DNA of 64,000 nt, taken from the NCBI RefSeq assembly GCF_000381545.1, contig NZ_KB906675.1:124001-188000 (forward strand), in the 5' to 3' direction. Below are positions 1-10,800 of this stretch, piece by piece. Position numbers and translations under genes: made by a program. Positions within the stretch are counted from its first letter, which is position 1. Each line of letters opens with the position of its first letter. The DNA comes from Rhodonellum psychrophilum GCM71 = DSM 17998 (GTDB taxonomy: Bacteria > Bacteroidota > Bacteroidia > Cytophagales > Cyclobacteriaceae). Under the pieces are notes generated by a model that ran no database searches, had not been told where the DNA came from, and saw only the letters and a program-made list of their open reading frames with translations.

Positions 1-556
1 CCTTAATCAAATCCGGCGTTGCTGCACCTATGGTATCAGCAAAGGATATGATTTTTAGGTCCAATTTATTCAGTTTTTCCACAAATTCGGCAACCAAGTC
101 TGGGGAGTAAGGATCCCCGTAAGGATTGCCGAATCCCATGCTCAGATAAGTCACTAAGGTCTTTCCATTAACTTCGCAAAGGTTTTGGATTTTCTCAACT
201 TCGATTAAGGCTTCCTGAATGGATTTATTGGTATTTCTTTGCTGAAAGGTCTCGGAAAGGGACAGGGGGAATCCCAAATAATCAATTTGCTCAAATAAGA
301 TCGCTTCCTCTGCTCCCCTCAGATTGGCAATAATGGCCAAAAGTTTGGATTTGGATTCAAAAAGATCCAGTTGGTCCAATACCTCGGCCGTATCCCGTAG
401 CTGCGGAATCGCCTTGGGACTGACAAAACTCCCAAAATCTATGGTGTCAAAACCCACTTGGAGGAGCTGGTTGATGTAAGCTGCCTTGATGGCAGTATCT
501 ATAAAACCAGGCATTCCCTGCATCGCATCCCTCGGGCATTCAATTATCTTGATCAT
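1..556 (-). CDS. Hydroxymethylglutaryl-CoA lyase, N-terminal part (cut by window edge)
   Basis: The minus-strand frame starts at ATG 556 and runs off the left edge, giving about 185 residues that begin MIKIIECPRDAMQGMPGFI. The order of motifs fits the DRE-TIM metallolyase fold of HMG-CoA lyase: the ECPRD start, GFDTIDFGSFVSPKAIPQ near residues 35-52, a NLRG-type strand, and SMGFGNPYGDPYSP followed by SFADTIGAATPD. The enzyme splits HMG-CoA into acetoacetate and acetyl-CoA at the end of leucine breakdown. The cysteine loop near the C-terminus lies outside the window and cannot be checked. It is separated from metF by a terminator, so it is probably its own transcript. Confidence 0.85.
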   Translation of the reverse strand, partial: MIKIIECPRDAMQGMPGFIDTAIKAAYINQLLQVGFDTIDFGSFVSPKAIPQLRDTAEVLDQLDLFESKSKLLAIIANLRGAEEAILFEQIDYLGFPLSLSETFQQRNTNKSIQEALIEVEKIQNLCEVNGKTLVTYLSMGFGNPYGDPYSPDLVAEFVEKLNKLDLKIISFADTIGAATPDLIK

Positions 557-636
557 GGTCCGAAGGTATGATTTTGGGACAATTTTTCATAATGGACCAA
601 AAAATCTAATGCTCACCAAGGGTTGCGAAAAATGAG

Positions 637-679
637 AAAAAGCCTGCTTTCCTTCGTTTCCTAATGAAAGCAGGCTTTT
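637..679 (-). terminator. Intrinsic terminator after metF
   Basis: The arms AAAAGCCTGCTTT (637-649) and AAAGCAGGCTTTT (667-679) form a long stem. On the minus strand the stem runs into a T-rich tail. It lies 56 bases past the metF stop and probably ends the methionine operon before the HMG-CoA lyase gene. Confidence 0.8.
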
Positions 680-734
680 CAAAAACATTCCTTACCAAAG
701 GTCAACAGGAGAATTGATCTTGGTGGGGAAAAAT

Positions 735-1688
735 CTAAAAAACTTCTTTAGCTATTCTGTATGTTGCATCCGCCTTACTCATGGTATAATAATGCAACAC
801 CTGTGTGCCATTGGCAACAAGCTCCTTGCTTTGTTGGATGGCCCATTCGATACCCACTTGTTTAACATCCGCATTGGTCTTGCATTTCTCCAATTCATCC
901 ATCAAATCATCCGGTAAATCAAGGAAAAAAGTCCTCGGCAACATGGAAATTTGGCCCAAAGTAGTGATGGGTTTGAGCCCGGGAATAATAGGGATCGTAA
1001 TGCCTGCCTCTCTTGCCTTTTTTTCAAAATCAAAAAATTTCTGATTGTCAAAAAACATTTGAGTCACGATATATTCTGCACCAGCATCCACTTTTTCCTT
1101 CAGATGTTTGAGGTCAAATTTCATGCTGGGTGCCTCGAAATGCTTCTCGGGATAACCTGCTACTCCCACACAAAAATCAGTATGAAAACCTGTTTCAGTC
1201 TCTTCATGCAGGTATTTGCCATTGTTCATCCCGATAATCTGCTTGACCAGATCTGTGGTATATTCGTGTCCATTGGGTTCTGGTGTAAATTTACCTTCAT
1301 TTTTAGGCGCATCCCCCCTGAGGGCCAATACATTTTGAACACCAATAAAATTGAGGTCAATCAGTGCGTTTTCAGTCTCTTCCTTGGTAAACCCACCACA
1401 GAGCAAATGAGGCACCGCTTCTACATGAAACCTGTTCATGATAGCCGCACAAATCCCCACTGTTCCAGGTCGTTTCTTGGTGCTTACCTTTTCCAACAAT
1501 CCATTGGGATGCTTTTTATAGATAAATTCTTCACGGTGGTAAGTCACGTCCACAAATTGCGGCTTGAATTCCATCAAAGGGGCGATCCCTTCCAGAAGGT
1601 CTTTTAAGCTTTGCCCCTTTAGAGGGGGCAGTATTTCGTAAGAAAACAGGGTTTCTTTTGCCTGCTGGATATATTCATTGATTTTCAT
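735..1688 (-). CDS. metF: 5,10-methylenetetrahydrofolate reductase
   Basis: A 317-residue protein of normal length for bacterial MetF. It reduces methylene-THF to 5-methyl-THF, the methyl donor for methionine synthase, using FAD in a TIM barrel. Visible marks are FSYEILPP with Glu18 (the conserved acidic residue near the N-terminus), VTYHRE near 48-53, and LALRGDAP with RGD at 124-126 in the FAD site. Its start overlaps the stop of the upstream methionine synthase gene by four bases, so the two are almost certainly co-transcribed and translationally coupled. The operon is headed by a SAM riboswitch, so it should be shut off when SAM is plentiful. Confidence 0.96.
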   Translation of the reverse strand: MKINEYIQQAKETLFSYEILPPLKGQSLKDLLEGIAPLMEFKPQFVDVTYHREEFIYKKHPNGLLEKVSTKKRPGTVGICAAIMNRFHVEAVPHLLCGGFTKEETENALIDLNFIGVQNVLALRGDAPKNEGKFTPEPNGHEYTTDLVKQIIGMNNGKYLHEETETGFHTDFCVGVAGYPEKHFEAPSMKFDLKHLKEKVDAGAEYIVTQMFFDNQKFFDFEKKAREAGITIPIIPGLKPITTLGQISMLPRTFFLDLPDDLMDELEKCKTNADVKQVGIEWAIQQSKELVANGTQVLHYYTMSKADATYRIAKEVF

Positions 1689-4399
1689 AAGCTATTTATT
1701 TCAACTTTTAATGAAGGTGTGTAGGCGAGATTTGGGGAAAGCCATCTTTCGGCCTGCACTTTACTTACCCCTTTTCTTTGGGCGTAACTCGCCACTTGAT
1801 CTTCCCCGATCTTGCCCAATCCAAAATACTTGCTTTCCGGGTGTCCGAAATAAAACCCACTCACCGAGGAGGTCGGATACATCGCGAAACTATCGGTAAG
1901 GGAAATCCCGATTTTTTCCTCGACTTTCATAAGTTCGAAAAGGGTTTTTTTCTCCGAGTGTTCGGGACAGGCTGGATATCCCGGGGCTGGTCTTATCCCT
2001 TTGTATTCCTCCTTGATCAGGCTGTCATTACCAAGGTTTTCTTGACTGTCATATCCCCAAAGCTCTTTTCTGACCAATTCGTGAATATATTCGGCTCCTG
2101 CCTCAGCAAGTCTGTCTGCCAATGCTTTGAGCATGATGTCATTGTAATCATCGCCTTCAATTTTGAATTCTTCCAATTTGGATTCGATCCCCAAACCTGC
2201 TGTCACGGCAAATCCCCCAAAATAATCCACCTTATCGGGATGGATAAAATCGACAAGCGATCGGTTGGGAACACCTTTCCCTTTCTTGCCCTGCTGGCGA
2301 AGAAAATGAAAGGTAAACGCAGTTTCATTCCCTTTTTCCAACAAAACCAAGTCATCCTCTTTTCTTTGGACAGGATAAAGTCCGATCACCGCTTTTGCAT
2401 GAATCCATTTTTCGGCAATGATCCTATCCAATGTTTTCTGGGCTTCCTCGTAAAGTTTTGTGGCCTCCACCCCAACGATGGGATCCTCCAAAATTTTCGG
2501 GAATTTTCCCGCCAGCATCCAGGTGCTGAAAAAAGGTGTCCAGTCAATATATTTTCTGAGCAAGGAAAGGTCCAAGTTATCCAGAACAGTTTCTCCCAAA
2601 TGGGCAGGCACAAAGGGTTCATAATTCTCCCAATCAATGAAACTGGGATTGGATTTGGCTTCTTCATAGGACACCATTTGTTTCACCTGTTGTTTGGCCT
2701 CATGTTCCACCCGCAATTGCTGATAGGTTTCTTTTGTCTTTAGATGGAAGGCTTCACGGGTTTCTTCGCTGATCGCCTCGCCGGCAATGGGTACCGATTT
2801 GGAGGCATCAGCGACGTGGATCACCATACCGCTGTAAACAGGATCCACTTTCACCGCAGTATGGATCCTGGAAGTAGTTGCCCCACCGATCAGCAAGGGG
2901 ATTTTCAATCCTTGCCTTTCCAATTCAGAGGCCACGTTGACCATCTCGTCCAAGGAAGGAGTGATCAAACCACTTAGCCCAATGATATCCACTTTGTTTT
3001 TGATTGCCTCGTCGATGATTTTTTGAGCATCAACCATCACACCAAGATCGATGATCTGGTAACTGTTGCAAGCCAAGACTACACCCACAATATTTTTCCC
3101 AATATCGTGGACATCTCCTTTTACAGTCGCCAAAAGGATCTTCTTAACGGCACTTTGCTCGACATTGTAATCCAAATCCCCAACTTTGGGCATAAATGGT
3201 TCGAGATAGGCTACGGCTTTTTTCATTACCCGGGCAGATTTGACCACTTGGGGCAAGAACATTTTCCCCTCACCAAACAAGTCTCCAACTACATTCATTC
3301 CATCCATCAATGGGCCTTCGATGACTTTAAGTGGATTGCCAAAGGCAATTCTTGCCTCTTCAATGTCATCCAAAATAAAATCGAGAATCCCCTTCACCAA
3401 AGCGTGTTCGATCCTTTTGCTTACTGGATCTTCGCGCCATGCTTCATTGACCACTTCTTTTTTATCCCCTGCCTTTACGGACTCGGCGAAGGCCAACAAT
3501 TGTTCCGTAGCATCCTCGGATCGATTGAAGAGTACATCCTCCACTTTTTGCAGCAGGTCTTTTGGGATGTCATCATAGATTTCCAGCATGGCCGGATTCA
3601 CAATTCCCATGTCCATTCCATGCTTGATGGCATGATAGAGAAAGGCGGAATGCATGGCTTCTCTCACTGGGTCATTGCCCCTGAAAGAAAAACTCACGTT
3701 GCTGACTCCACCACTGACCTTCGCACCGGGAAGATTTTGTTTGATCCATTGAGTGGCATGGAAAAAATCGAGGGCATTGGTTCTGTGCTCCTCCATTCCT
3801 GTGGCCACAGGAAAAATATTCGGATCAAAGATGATGTCATGTGGATTGAAACGCACCTCCTTGACAAGGATGTCATAACTTCTTTTGCAGATGTCAATTC
3901 TCCTTTGGTATGAATCGGCCTGACCTTTTTCATCAAAGGCCATCACCACCACAGCCGCACCGAATTTCTTGATGGTTTTGGCTTGAGATATAAATTCTTT
4001 TTCTCCGTTTTTTAGGCTAATGGAATTGACAATTCCTTTTCCCTGCACACATTTCAATCCCGCCAGGATGATCTCCCAACGGGAACTGTCGATCATTACG
4101 GGAATCCTGCTGATTTCGGGCTCTGAGGCGATTAAGTTTAAAAATCTCTGCATGGCAGCAACACCATCCAACATCCCTTCATCCATACAGACATCCAGAA
4201 TTTGGGCACCACCTCTCACCTGATCCAGCGCCACTTCCAAGGCTTCGTCGAAATTTCCATTCAGGATCAGTCTGGCAAATTTTTTCGAACCGGTGACATT
4301 GGTCCGCTCTCCGATGTTTACGAAATTGATTTCGGGAGTGAAGACCAAAGGCTCCAACCCGGAAAGCTTCATTACATTTTGATGTCTAAGATTACTCAT
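1685..4399 (-). CDS. metH: Methionine synthase, folate/cobalamin/activation half
   Basis: A 904-residue protein equal to the C-terminal three modules of classical MetH. A pterin-binding barrel comes first ([15 protein letters not shown] near 28-42), then the B12 helical cap and Rossmann domain with [10 protein letters not shown], where His431 would be the lower axial cobalt ligand, then the SAM-dependent reactivation domain with [12 protein letters not shown] near residue 820. It lacks the homocysteine domain, which is encoded by the gene just upstream with an eight-base overlap. Such a split is common in Bacteroidota, so this is not read as a frameshift. The two products must work together to pass the methyl group from methyl-THF through cobalamin to homocysteine. 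Confidence 0.95.
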   Translation of the reverse strand: MSNLRHQNVMKLSGLEPLVFTPEINFVNIGERTNVTGSKKFARLILNGNFDEALEVALDQVRGGAQILDVCMDEGMLDGVAAMQRFLNLIASEPEISRIPVMIDSSRWEIILAGLKCVQGKGIVNSISLKNGEKEFISQAKTIKKFGAAVVVMAFDEKGQADSYQRRIDICKRSYDILVKEVRFNPHDIIFDPNIFPVATGMEEHRTNALDFFHATQWIKQNLPGAKVSGGVSNVSFSFRGNDPVREAMHSAFLYHAIKHGMDMGIVNPAMLEIYDDIPKDLLQKVEDVLFNRSEDATEQLLAFAESVKAGDKKEVVNEAWREDPVSKRIEHALVKGILDFILDDIEEARIAFGNPLKVIEGPLMDGMNVVGDLFGEGKMFLPQVVKSARVMKKAVAYLEPFMPKVGDLDYNVEQSAVKKILLATVKGDVHDIGKNIVGVVLACNSYQIIDLGVMVDAQKIIDEAIKNKVDIIGLSGLITPSLDEMVNVASELERQGLKIPLLIGGATTSRIHTAVKVDPVYSGMVIHVADASKSVPIAGEAISEETREAFHLKTKETYQQLRVEHEAKQQVKQMVSYEEAKSNPSFIDWENYEPFVPAHLGETVLDNLDLSLLRKYIDWTPFFSTWMLAGKFPKILEDPIVGVEATKLYEEAQKTLDRIIAEKWIHAKAVIGLYPVQRKEDDLVLLEKGNETAFTFHFLRQQGKKGKGVPNRSLVDFIHPDKVDYFGGFAVTAGLGIESKLEEFKIEGDDYNDIMLKALADRLAEAGAEYIHELVRKELWGYDSQENLGNDSLIKEEYKGIRPAPGYPACPEHSEKKTLFELMKVEEKIGISLTDSFAMYPTSSVSGFYFGHPESKYFGLGKIGEDQVASYAQRKGVSKVQAERWLSPNLAYTPSLKVEINSL

Positions 4400-5435
4400 C
4401 TGATGTCGTTGAAAATTCTAATTTTCTGGGCGCATACTTTGCGGCGATTTGGGCAATGGCGGCAATATGGTCCGGTGTTGTCCCACAGCAACCCCCGAGG
4501 ACATTGATCAAGCCGTCTTTCAGGAATTGTTCAACTTGTGCGGACATTTCCAAAGCTCCCTGATCGTATTGGCCAAATTCGTTGGGAAGCCCCGCATTTG
4601 GATATGCACTTACATAGAAAGGTGCTTTTTCAGCCAATACTTTCAAATAGGGCCTCAATTCTTTGGCGCCCAATGCGCAGTTCAAACCCACACTGAAAAG
4701 TGGGACATGGGAGACCGAAATCAAAAAAGCTTCCGTGGTTTGACCTGTTAGGGTCCTGCCAGAAGCATCTGTGATCGTCCCAGACACCATGACCGGAATC
4801 CCACCTTCCTCTGGTTGAAGAGGCATACCACGCTCCTCGAAAACTTCCTGAATGGCAAACAATGCCGCTTTTGCATTCAATGTATCAAAGATGGTTTCGA
4901 CCAAAAGTATATCCGCTCCTCCATCCAGCAATCCTCTGATTTGCTCCTTGTAGGCATCCGAGAGCTGATCGAAAGTGACTGCCCTGTATGCAGGATCATT
5001 GACATCAGGAGAAATAGAAGCGGTCCTGTTCGTGGGCCCGATTGCTCCTGCGACGAACCTAGGCTGGCGGGGGTTTTTGGCTGTAAATTCCGCCGCTGCC
5101 TCACTGGCGATTTTCGCCGACTCATAGTTGAGTCGGTAAGCAAGGTGTTGCAATCCATAGTCCTCTTGTGCGATGGAAGTGCCACTGAAGGTATTGGTTT
5201 CGATGATGTCAGCACCCACTTCCAAGTATGCGACATGGATGGCTTTGATGATATCGGGTCGGCTTAAGGAAAGTAAATCGTTGTTTCCCTTGAGGGATTT
5301 GGGGTGGTCTGCCAGTTCGGGAGTTCTAAAATCCTCCTCGGACAATTGATATCGTTGAATCATGGTGCCCATGGCACCATCCAAAATCAATATCTTCTTT
5401 TTGGCTTGCGAAAGTAATAGATCGGTTTTATTCAT
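4392..5435 (-). CDS. Homocysteine S-methyltransferase half of split methionine synthase
   Basis: A 347-residue zinc-dependent homocysteine methyltransferase barrel, matching the N-terminal module of MetH. The zinc-binding cysteines are visible: Cys253 in GLNCALG and Cys316-Cys317 in [11 protein letters not shown]. The start at 5435 ([10 protein letters not shown]) is preferred. A longer frame opens at 5504, but its first codons fall in the closing stem of the SAM riboswitch and add 23 hydrophobic, non-conserved residues. The start codon sits beside a possible RBS-masking stem. The gene leads the operon with the cobalamin half and metF. Confidence 0.93.
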   Translation of the reverse strand: MNKTDLLLSQAKKKILILDGAMGTMIQRYQLSEEDFRTPELADHPKSLKGNNDLLSLSRPDIIKAIHVAYLEVGADIIETNTFSGTSIAQEDYGLQHLAYRLNYESAKIASEAAAEFTAKNPRQPRFVAGAIGPTNRTASISPDVNDPAYRAVTFDQLSDAYKEQIRGLLDGGADILLVETIFDTLNAKAALFAIQEVFEERGMPLQPEEGGIPVMVSGTITDASGRTLTGQTTEAFLISVSHVPLFSVGLNCALGAKELRPYLKVLAEKAPFYVSAYPNAGLPNEFGQYDQGALEMSAQVEQFLKDGLINVLGGCCGTTPDHIAAIAQIAAKYAPRKLEFSTTSDE

Positions 5436-5436
5436 T

Positions 5437-5468
5437 TTGCTCTGGTATATAAAAACTAAATCGAGCAA
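5437..5468 (-). promoter_or_regulatory. Possible ribosome-access hairpin before the methionine operon
   Basis: On the minus strand TTGCTC (5468-5463) can pair with GAGCAA (5442-5437), which touches the start codon at 5435. This places a short stem over the ribosome entry site just downstream of the SAM riboswitch. No clear U-tract terminator is seen between aptamer and gene, so control of translation is a reasonable guess. The stem is only six pairs long and unproven. Confidence 0.35.
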
Positions 5469-5502
5469 GAACCGGTAGAAAAAAGCAAAAACTTTATCAA
5501 CC

Positions 5503-5602
5503 ACTCATCTTTTTCCGGCTATTCCGAAAAGGGATTTAGCACCTTGTTTTTTCAGGTTGCTAAGACGTCATAGGGCCCTTCCCTCGGTCTTTCTCGATAA
5601 GT
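5503..5602 (-). promoter_or_regulatory. SAM-I (S-box) riboswitch
   Basis: Read on the minus strand, the leader has the SAM-I core in order: ACTTATC opening the P1 stem (5602-5596), GAGGGAAGGGCCCTATGA, AGCAACC, AAGGTGCTAAATCC, then GATGAGT closing P1 (5509-5503). The seven P1 pairs include one G-U. These are the family's conserved segments with usual spacing. The element sits about 70 bases before the start of the split methionine synthase operon, which is the expected target. A TAnnTTTG promoter box ends six bases before it, so the transcript would begin almost at P1. Confidence 0.9.
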
Positions 5603-5607
5603 AAACT

Positions 5608-5615
5608 CAAATGTA
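5608..5615 (-). promoter_or_regulatory. Bacteroidota-type -7 box of the methionine operon
   Basis: The minus strand reads TACATTTG, an exact match to the TAnnTTTG -7 consensus of Bacteroidota. It would start RNA near 5602, just at the riboswitch edge. No good TTTG -33 box is seen at the usual distance. The remaining 219 bases up to the ridA-like gene (5616-5834) are AT-rich and hold no gene I can support. Confidence 0.55.
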
Positions 5616-5834
5616 AACCAAAAAAAATTGAATTTTGTATCTCTTTCGAGAAAATATTTTATACTCAGGGTTTTTTTATGCGATATTGAAAAATTCACAA
5701 ACCCATCGATCACCTCTTGCAAACCATCCATTTTACTATTGTTTGATGGCCTATAAAAATCAAATGCCAAAGAGATCAATATTTTTTTTTATTATTACAT
5801 GGACAACAAACTGAAAAACCTAACCCCTTGATTT

Positions 5835-6395
5835 ATGAAAAACCTTTTGGTTGCTTTCTCCTTTATTTGCCTACTCGCATGTAGCCCTGAGCCCACGGCA
5901 GTCACCACTGTTGAAAAATCGACTTCAAATGGCTGGGATGCCGAAAAGCGCATTGAAGAATTGGGCATCACGCTTCCCATACCGGCAGTTCCTGTGGCCA
6001 ATTATGTGAATGCCGTTCGGGTTGGAAATTTGATTTTTCTGTCAGGTAAAGGTCCTTCGAAACCAGATGGCACTTCCATCACCGGAAAAGTAGGGACTGA
6101 CCTGAGTATCGAAGAGGGACGGGAAGCGGCAAGGCTTGTTGGGATCAACCAATTGGCGGTCCTTAAAGCGGAGCTTGGAGACTTGAATAAAGTAAAAAGA
6201 ATCGTTAAAGTTTTGGGAATGGTCAATTGCCTATCAGATTTCACGGAGCAGCCCAAGGTAATGAATGGCTTTTCTGACCTAATGGTAGATGTTTTTGGAG
6301 AAAAAGGAAAACACGCCCGATCCGCGGTTGGCATGAATGCATTACCCTCCAATATCGCAGTGGAAGTTGAGCTAATCGTGGAAGTTGAGGACTAA
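5835..6395 (+). CDS. RidA/YjgF-family protein with lipoprotein signal
   Basis: A 186-residue protein. Residues 1-20 form a lipoprotein signal (hydrophobic run ending LLAC, lipidated Cys16). Residues about 55-185 are a RidA/YER057c/UK114 domain: VGNLIFLSGKGPSKPDG, GREAARLVGINQL, VKRIVKVLGMVNC, and HARSAVGMNALP, whose Arg is the conserved ligand-binding residue. Cytosolic RidA hydrolyses reactive enamine/imine intermediates. A membrane-anchored version outside the cytoplasm has no clear substrate here, so the role is open. It is a single gene, divergent from the methionine operon and convergent with the next gene. Confidence 0.88.
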   Translation: MKNLLVAFSFICLLACSPEPTAVTTVEKSTSNGWDAEKRIEELGITLPIPAVPVANYVNAVRVGNLIFLSGKGPSKPDGTSITGKVGTDLSIEEGREAARLVGINQLAVLKAELGDLNKVKRIVKVLGMVNCLSDFTEQPKVMNGFSDLMVDVFGEKGKHARSAVGMNALPSNIAVEVELIVEVED

Positions 6396-6460
6396 AAAAA
6401 CATTTTAAGTTGCCTATCTTGAAGACTTGCTTTTTTTAAATTTCTTGTTGACACAAAAAC

Positions 6461-7777
6461 TTAGGGCCTAAGACCGAGGCTCAACTGCAGATATGGGTTA
6501 GCCATATAACTTGACATCCCCACACCGCCAAGGGAATAATTTCCCAAGGGCAATTCATAACCTCCATGAAGGGATACGATCATACTGAAGAGATTCTTGT
6601 TTGTCAAGGGAATCCCATATGCAACATATAACTCTGGTTTCCCCATCAAACCCCTTGCTTTAAGATGGCCATCCCTATCAGGCTCTTCGAACAATGCCGG
6701 GAAATCCGGTTTGTCGGTGGAAGTAAGTGTGTATCGAAGATTTGCATATCCCAATCCTGCCAATCCCCCCAATTCAAGGTTTCTTCTTTCGAAAAACTTA
6801 AGTCCTCCATTGAGGTAAACCCTGACACTGTTCAAGGTATGGTTAGAGGATTCCGTAGCCGCACCACTGAGGCCTAGGTTATAAAAATCAATTCCATACA
6901 GAAGGCCTTTGCTTTCCCCTAATAATTTCAACCCCAGGTTATTGGGTCTTCCCTCAAAAGGGCGATACCCATTTTCCACCAAAGCCGCATTCAAAACATC
7001 AGGTTCCGTAAAATGCAATCCATAACTTAGGTGAAGTCCCAGAGAGGCATCTTTGTAAAAAAAATTATGGTCTGGGAGCGTGATTCCTGCCCCAAATCTC
7101 AAAAACGGCCCACTTTGAGCATTTCCAAAAGCGATGTCTTTCATCAACCATGAATCTTCAAACGGACTGAAGGAATAGCCGAACTTGCTAATAACTTGCA
7201 CCATTTCCTCCCTTCCGGGAATTTCTATATCATAACTCAACTGAAAACCGATTTCTGTCAGAAATCCAGCAAAATGTTGGCTTCCTTTATGGATATCCCC
7301 GTCCCTGAGAATGAAACCATGGGCGGGATTTTGGAGGAAACCATCAAGGGTTTTTTCCGCCCCCCCCCTAATCATCTGGAAATTCATGAATCCAGACCCC
7401 AAGGACATGTAATGAATCAACTGGAATCTACCTTCTTCGGTAAATGAATAGCCTACATTCAAGAATACCCTCGTCGTTCTATAATCCAACTCATAGCCAT
7501 TGAAAAGGGATTTCGGTCCGTTGTTTTGAAATAGCTCGAGTCCGAGTACAAAGTCGTTGTATCGGGTTTGGTACCCAAAGCCAAAATTTCGATATGCCTT
7601 CCGCATGGGAGAAAGCCCCTTTTGGTCAAGCATTTGGTTAAACTCCCGAAGATTTGCACCTGTGTTTCCATAAGTGAAATAAACACTGGATCTATTGCTG
7701 GGCATCTTCTGTGCCTCGGCCAACGAAATGCAGAAAAAAAACAAAAACAAAAACAACCTCATTTTCATGCCATTCAA
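6461..7777 (-). CDS. Putative outer-membrane beta-barrel protein, unknown function
   Basis: A 438-residue protein with a cleavable signal peptide (MKMRLFLFLFFFCISLAEA, cut near residue 22). The rest shows alternating aromatic and polar stretches and ends in a strand (LQLSLGLRP), as in outer-membrane barrels. Two halves look alike in layout (for example ARVFLNVGYSF-like and SVRVYLNGGLKF strands), but no named family was recognised. A run of eight C bases (7360-7367) interrupts the coding sequence in frame. It lies alone between convergent ridA-like and the large kinase gene, 55 bases from the latter's stop. Confidence 0.6.
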   Translation of the reverse strand: MNGMKMRLFLFLFFFCISLAEAQKMPSNRSSVYFTYGNTGANLREFNQMLDQKGLSPMRKAYRNFGFGYQTRYNDFVLGLELFQNNGPKSLFNGYELDYRTTRVFLNVGYSFTEEGRFQLIHYMSLGSGFMNFQMIRGGAEKTLDGFLQNPAHGFILRDGDIHKGSQHFAGFLTEIGFQLSYDIEIPGREEMVQVISKFGYSFSPFEDSWLMKDIAFGNAQSGPFLRFGAGITLPDHNFFYKDASLGLHLSYGLHFTEPDVLNAALVENGYRPFEGRPNNLGLKLLGESKGLLYGIDFYNLGLSGAATESSNHTLNSVRVYLNGGLKFFERRNLELGGLAGLGYANLRYTLTSTDKPDFPALFEEPDRDGHLKARGLMGKPELYVAYGIPLTNKNLFSMIVSLHGGYELPLGNYSLGGVGMSSYMANPYLQLSLGLRP

Positions 7778-7832
7778 TTTACCCTCAAAATTAAACTTAT
7801 TCCATTACAAACGTTGCCATTCGTGTAGGATT

Positions 7833-10800
7833 TTAAACTTTGAGGTATTTAAGAATTTTGGCATAAAGATCGTCGGGACTAAACGGTTTGGGGATATAAT
7901 CATTCATGCCCACCTTTTCCAATTGATCCCTCACCTCCAATAGGGAAGATGCCGTCAGTGCAATGATCGGGGTATCTCTTCTGCTTTTATCAGGGTGATT
8001 CCTTATATATTCCGCCACTTCATACCCATCTTTATTGGGCATCTGCAAGTCCAGTAGAATCAAATTGAAGTGTTTTTTGTCGAATTCCTCCATGGCTTCC
8101 ACTCCGTCATTTGCCATGACGACTTCTTGTACTTCCCATTTTTTGAGGAATTTCCTGATCATGATCTGGTTGACGATATTGTCCTCCGCCACCATGATCA
8201 CAGCATTCTTCAGGTTTTTATTCCCATCACGGACAATGTCATTTGAAACCTTGGTGAGTTTTTTTGGTTTTTCAAAATTGATTTCAAAACTAAAATGGGT
8301 ACCCCCCTCCATTCTTCTTGACACCTTGATTTCCGATCCAAACAGCTCAACAAGTCGTTTCACAATGGCCAATCCCAATCCAGTACCTCCGTATTTACGG
8401 GTAGTTTCAGCGCTTGCCTGGGTAAATGCCTCAAAAACCGATTCCAGTTTTTCAACAGGAATCCCGATTCCGGAATCCAACAAATCAAAGCGAACATTGA
8501 TTTCATTTTCAGTTTGGGAAACCATCTCCAGGGAAATCTTGACAAATCCAGCTTCTGTGAATTTAATTGCATTGGATACCAAATTGTTGATAATCTGTGC
8601 AAGTCTTACGGGATCGCCAACCAATATTTTCGGTATCGATTTGTCTGCGTCAAAAATGATTTCCAAATCTTTTTCCCTTACCTGATAGGAATAGGAATGA
8701 AGAATCCTGGTCATCAAATTATTGAGATCAAAGTTGACTTTTTCCAGTTCGATTTTGCCGGAATCGATCTTGCTATAATCCAAGATGTCATTGATCAGGC
8801 CGAGGAGGTTTTCTGCAGAAAACTGGAGGGTCCTGAGGTTTTCGAGTTGGTCAGTTCTGGGGTTGTCCTCAATGAGCAAGTGGGCCATCCCAATCACTGC
8901 ATTCATCGGAGTCCGGATTTCGTGACTCATGATGGACAAAAATTGGGACTTGACTTTATTGGCTTGTTCGGCCCTCTCCTTGGCAAAAAAGAGCTCTTTT
9001 TGGGCTTCTTTAAGCTTGGTTATATCCCTGGCAATACCGGTGTAATGCCTGAACTTCCCCTTTTCATCTTGGATGGATTTACCATTGGTACTGAATATCC
9101 GGTAGCCTTCATTTTTGTGACGCAACCTGAATTCCAGATATTGATTTTCCTCAAAAAAATTGATGCCAGTCGCGAGTTTTTCACCAAAAACAGAGAGATC
9201 TTCTGGATGCAGGAAATCCTTTAAACTGATCCCCATTACATCCTGATGATGGTGTCCCAAAAACTGATAAACGTTAGGCGAAACATACGTTAAGATCAAA
9301 TCCGATGACAAGGAGAATATTATCTCGGTGGATTCCTCCACTAGATTTCTATATTTTTCTTCACTTTTTTTAAGGTCTTCCTTTGCCCTGGATTCTTCAC
9401 TGATATCCCTAACTATACCCAATGCATACTCCACTTCTTGGTCATAAATAATGGGCCTGACAGTGAATTCGTAGATCCTGTTTTTGATCACCAGGATTTT
9501 GTGGATGATTTCCTTTTTGATCAATGCCCTTGTTACCGCAGGCTGGATTTCATTGAGTTTTTTCTTATGGACTTCAGCCAATGTTTTCCCCTCAAAATCA
9601 CTGGATTTCAATCCCCAATTGGCAAAATTAGTACCTTCCGCCACGATGTAACGTAAATCCCTATCGATCAAAAACACATTGGTCAGTGGAATATTGGAAG
9701 CCAATACACGGTATTGTTGTTGGCTTCTGAGGATTTCTTCCTTGCTTTTTTTCCTTTCGGTAATGTCCTGAAACAATCCCTGATGCAGCAGAATTTCTCC
9801 TGCTGCATCATACACCTTATTGGTTTTGTCCTCTACCCATCTATATTTGCCATCTTTGTTTCGAATCCTGTATTCACCCGAAAATGAAGGAGCCCCATTC
9901 ATGTTTTCATTTGAATAATGATGAAGAATGTCCCTCGCATCATCCGGATGGATCAAATCCAATATACTGGTGTTCGATTGCATCAAGAAGTCTGCACTGT
10001 AACCGAACTGGCTAATATTTTCGGTAATGTAGACGATCCTGAAATGGTCACTGGGGTCTACTGTAAACAAAACTGCGGGACTGTTTTCCACAATCATTTT
10101 GGCCTTTTGGGCCAAAGCTTCCTGTCTTACAACAAGTGACAGATTTCTGAAGAGATAGGAGTACCCTATCTTCTCTTGGTCATCGTTTAGAAAAACCTGA
10201 ATGGAAACCTCATACGGATCTATCTTCCCCTCTTTGGTTTTGATGTTCATGTTTCCCCTGAAATTCACCTCCGCAGACACCTTTTCAATAACCTCCGAAA
10301 GGTCTCCCTCTCCCGGAATCAAAAATTCAAAAAAGGAAGTTAATTTCTGATCCAAGCTGCCGTCAGTTTCGATTTGAAACTCATTGAAAGCGGCCTTGTT
10401 GAGATAGATGACTTTAAGGGAAAGGTCCGTCACGAAAATCGGGTCATTTACCTGAGTCAAAATTTGGGATTGAAGCTTGAGATAGTTTTCCGCACCTCTC
10501 TTGTGGGTCACATCCGTACAATACCCATAAATTTCAACATTTTCCGATGACTGGATTTTCCTGACTTGAATATTGTAATTGATGAATTTTTCCTTGCCTC
10601 CGTCTCCGATCAACAAAAACTCGCCGGAACTTGCGCTGAGTCCATTGATTGCGGTATTCAAGTTTTGGAACAAAGACAACCTGTCCTTTTTGTGAATCCT
10701 TTTCACCAACTCATAGACCTTTGCGGATTGTTGCGTTTCGTCCAGGTCAAATATCCTGTTAAGTCCCTTTGAAAAAAACAATCGTTTTTTTGAGTTGCTG

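Noticed and set aside
951-1607. 218-residue open frame opposite metF, and similar long shadows opposite other genes
   Set aside because: These lie wholly inside well-supported genes on the other strand and show cysteine/phenylalanine-rich, motif-free sequence typical of antisense frames.
4392-4399. Possible frameshift splitting metH
   Set aside because: Both halves have proper starts and whole domains, and the eight-base overlap and this division are usual in Bacteroidota. It is a normal two-gene form, not a broken gene.
5552-5779. 75-residue minus-strand open frame before the methionine operon
   Set aside because: It lies across the SAM riboswitch and its promoter box, and its sequence has no family-like pattern.
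6396-6460. Terminator between the RidA-like and outer-membrane protein genes
   Set aside because: There is a T-run near 6431, but no stem of useful length before it on either strand.
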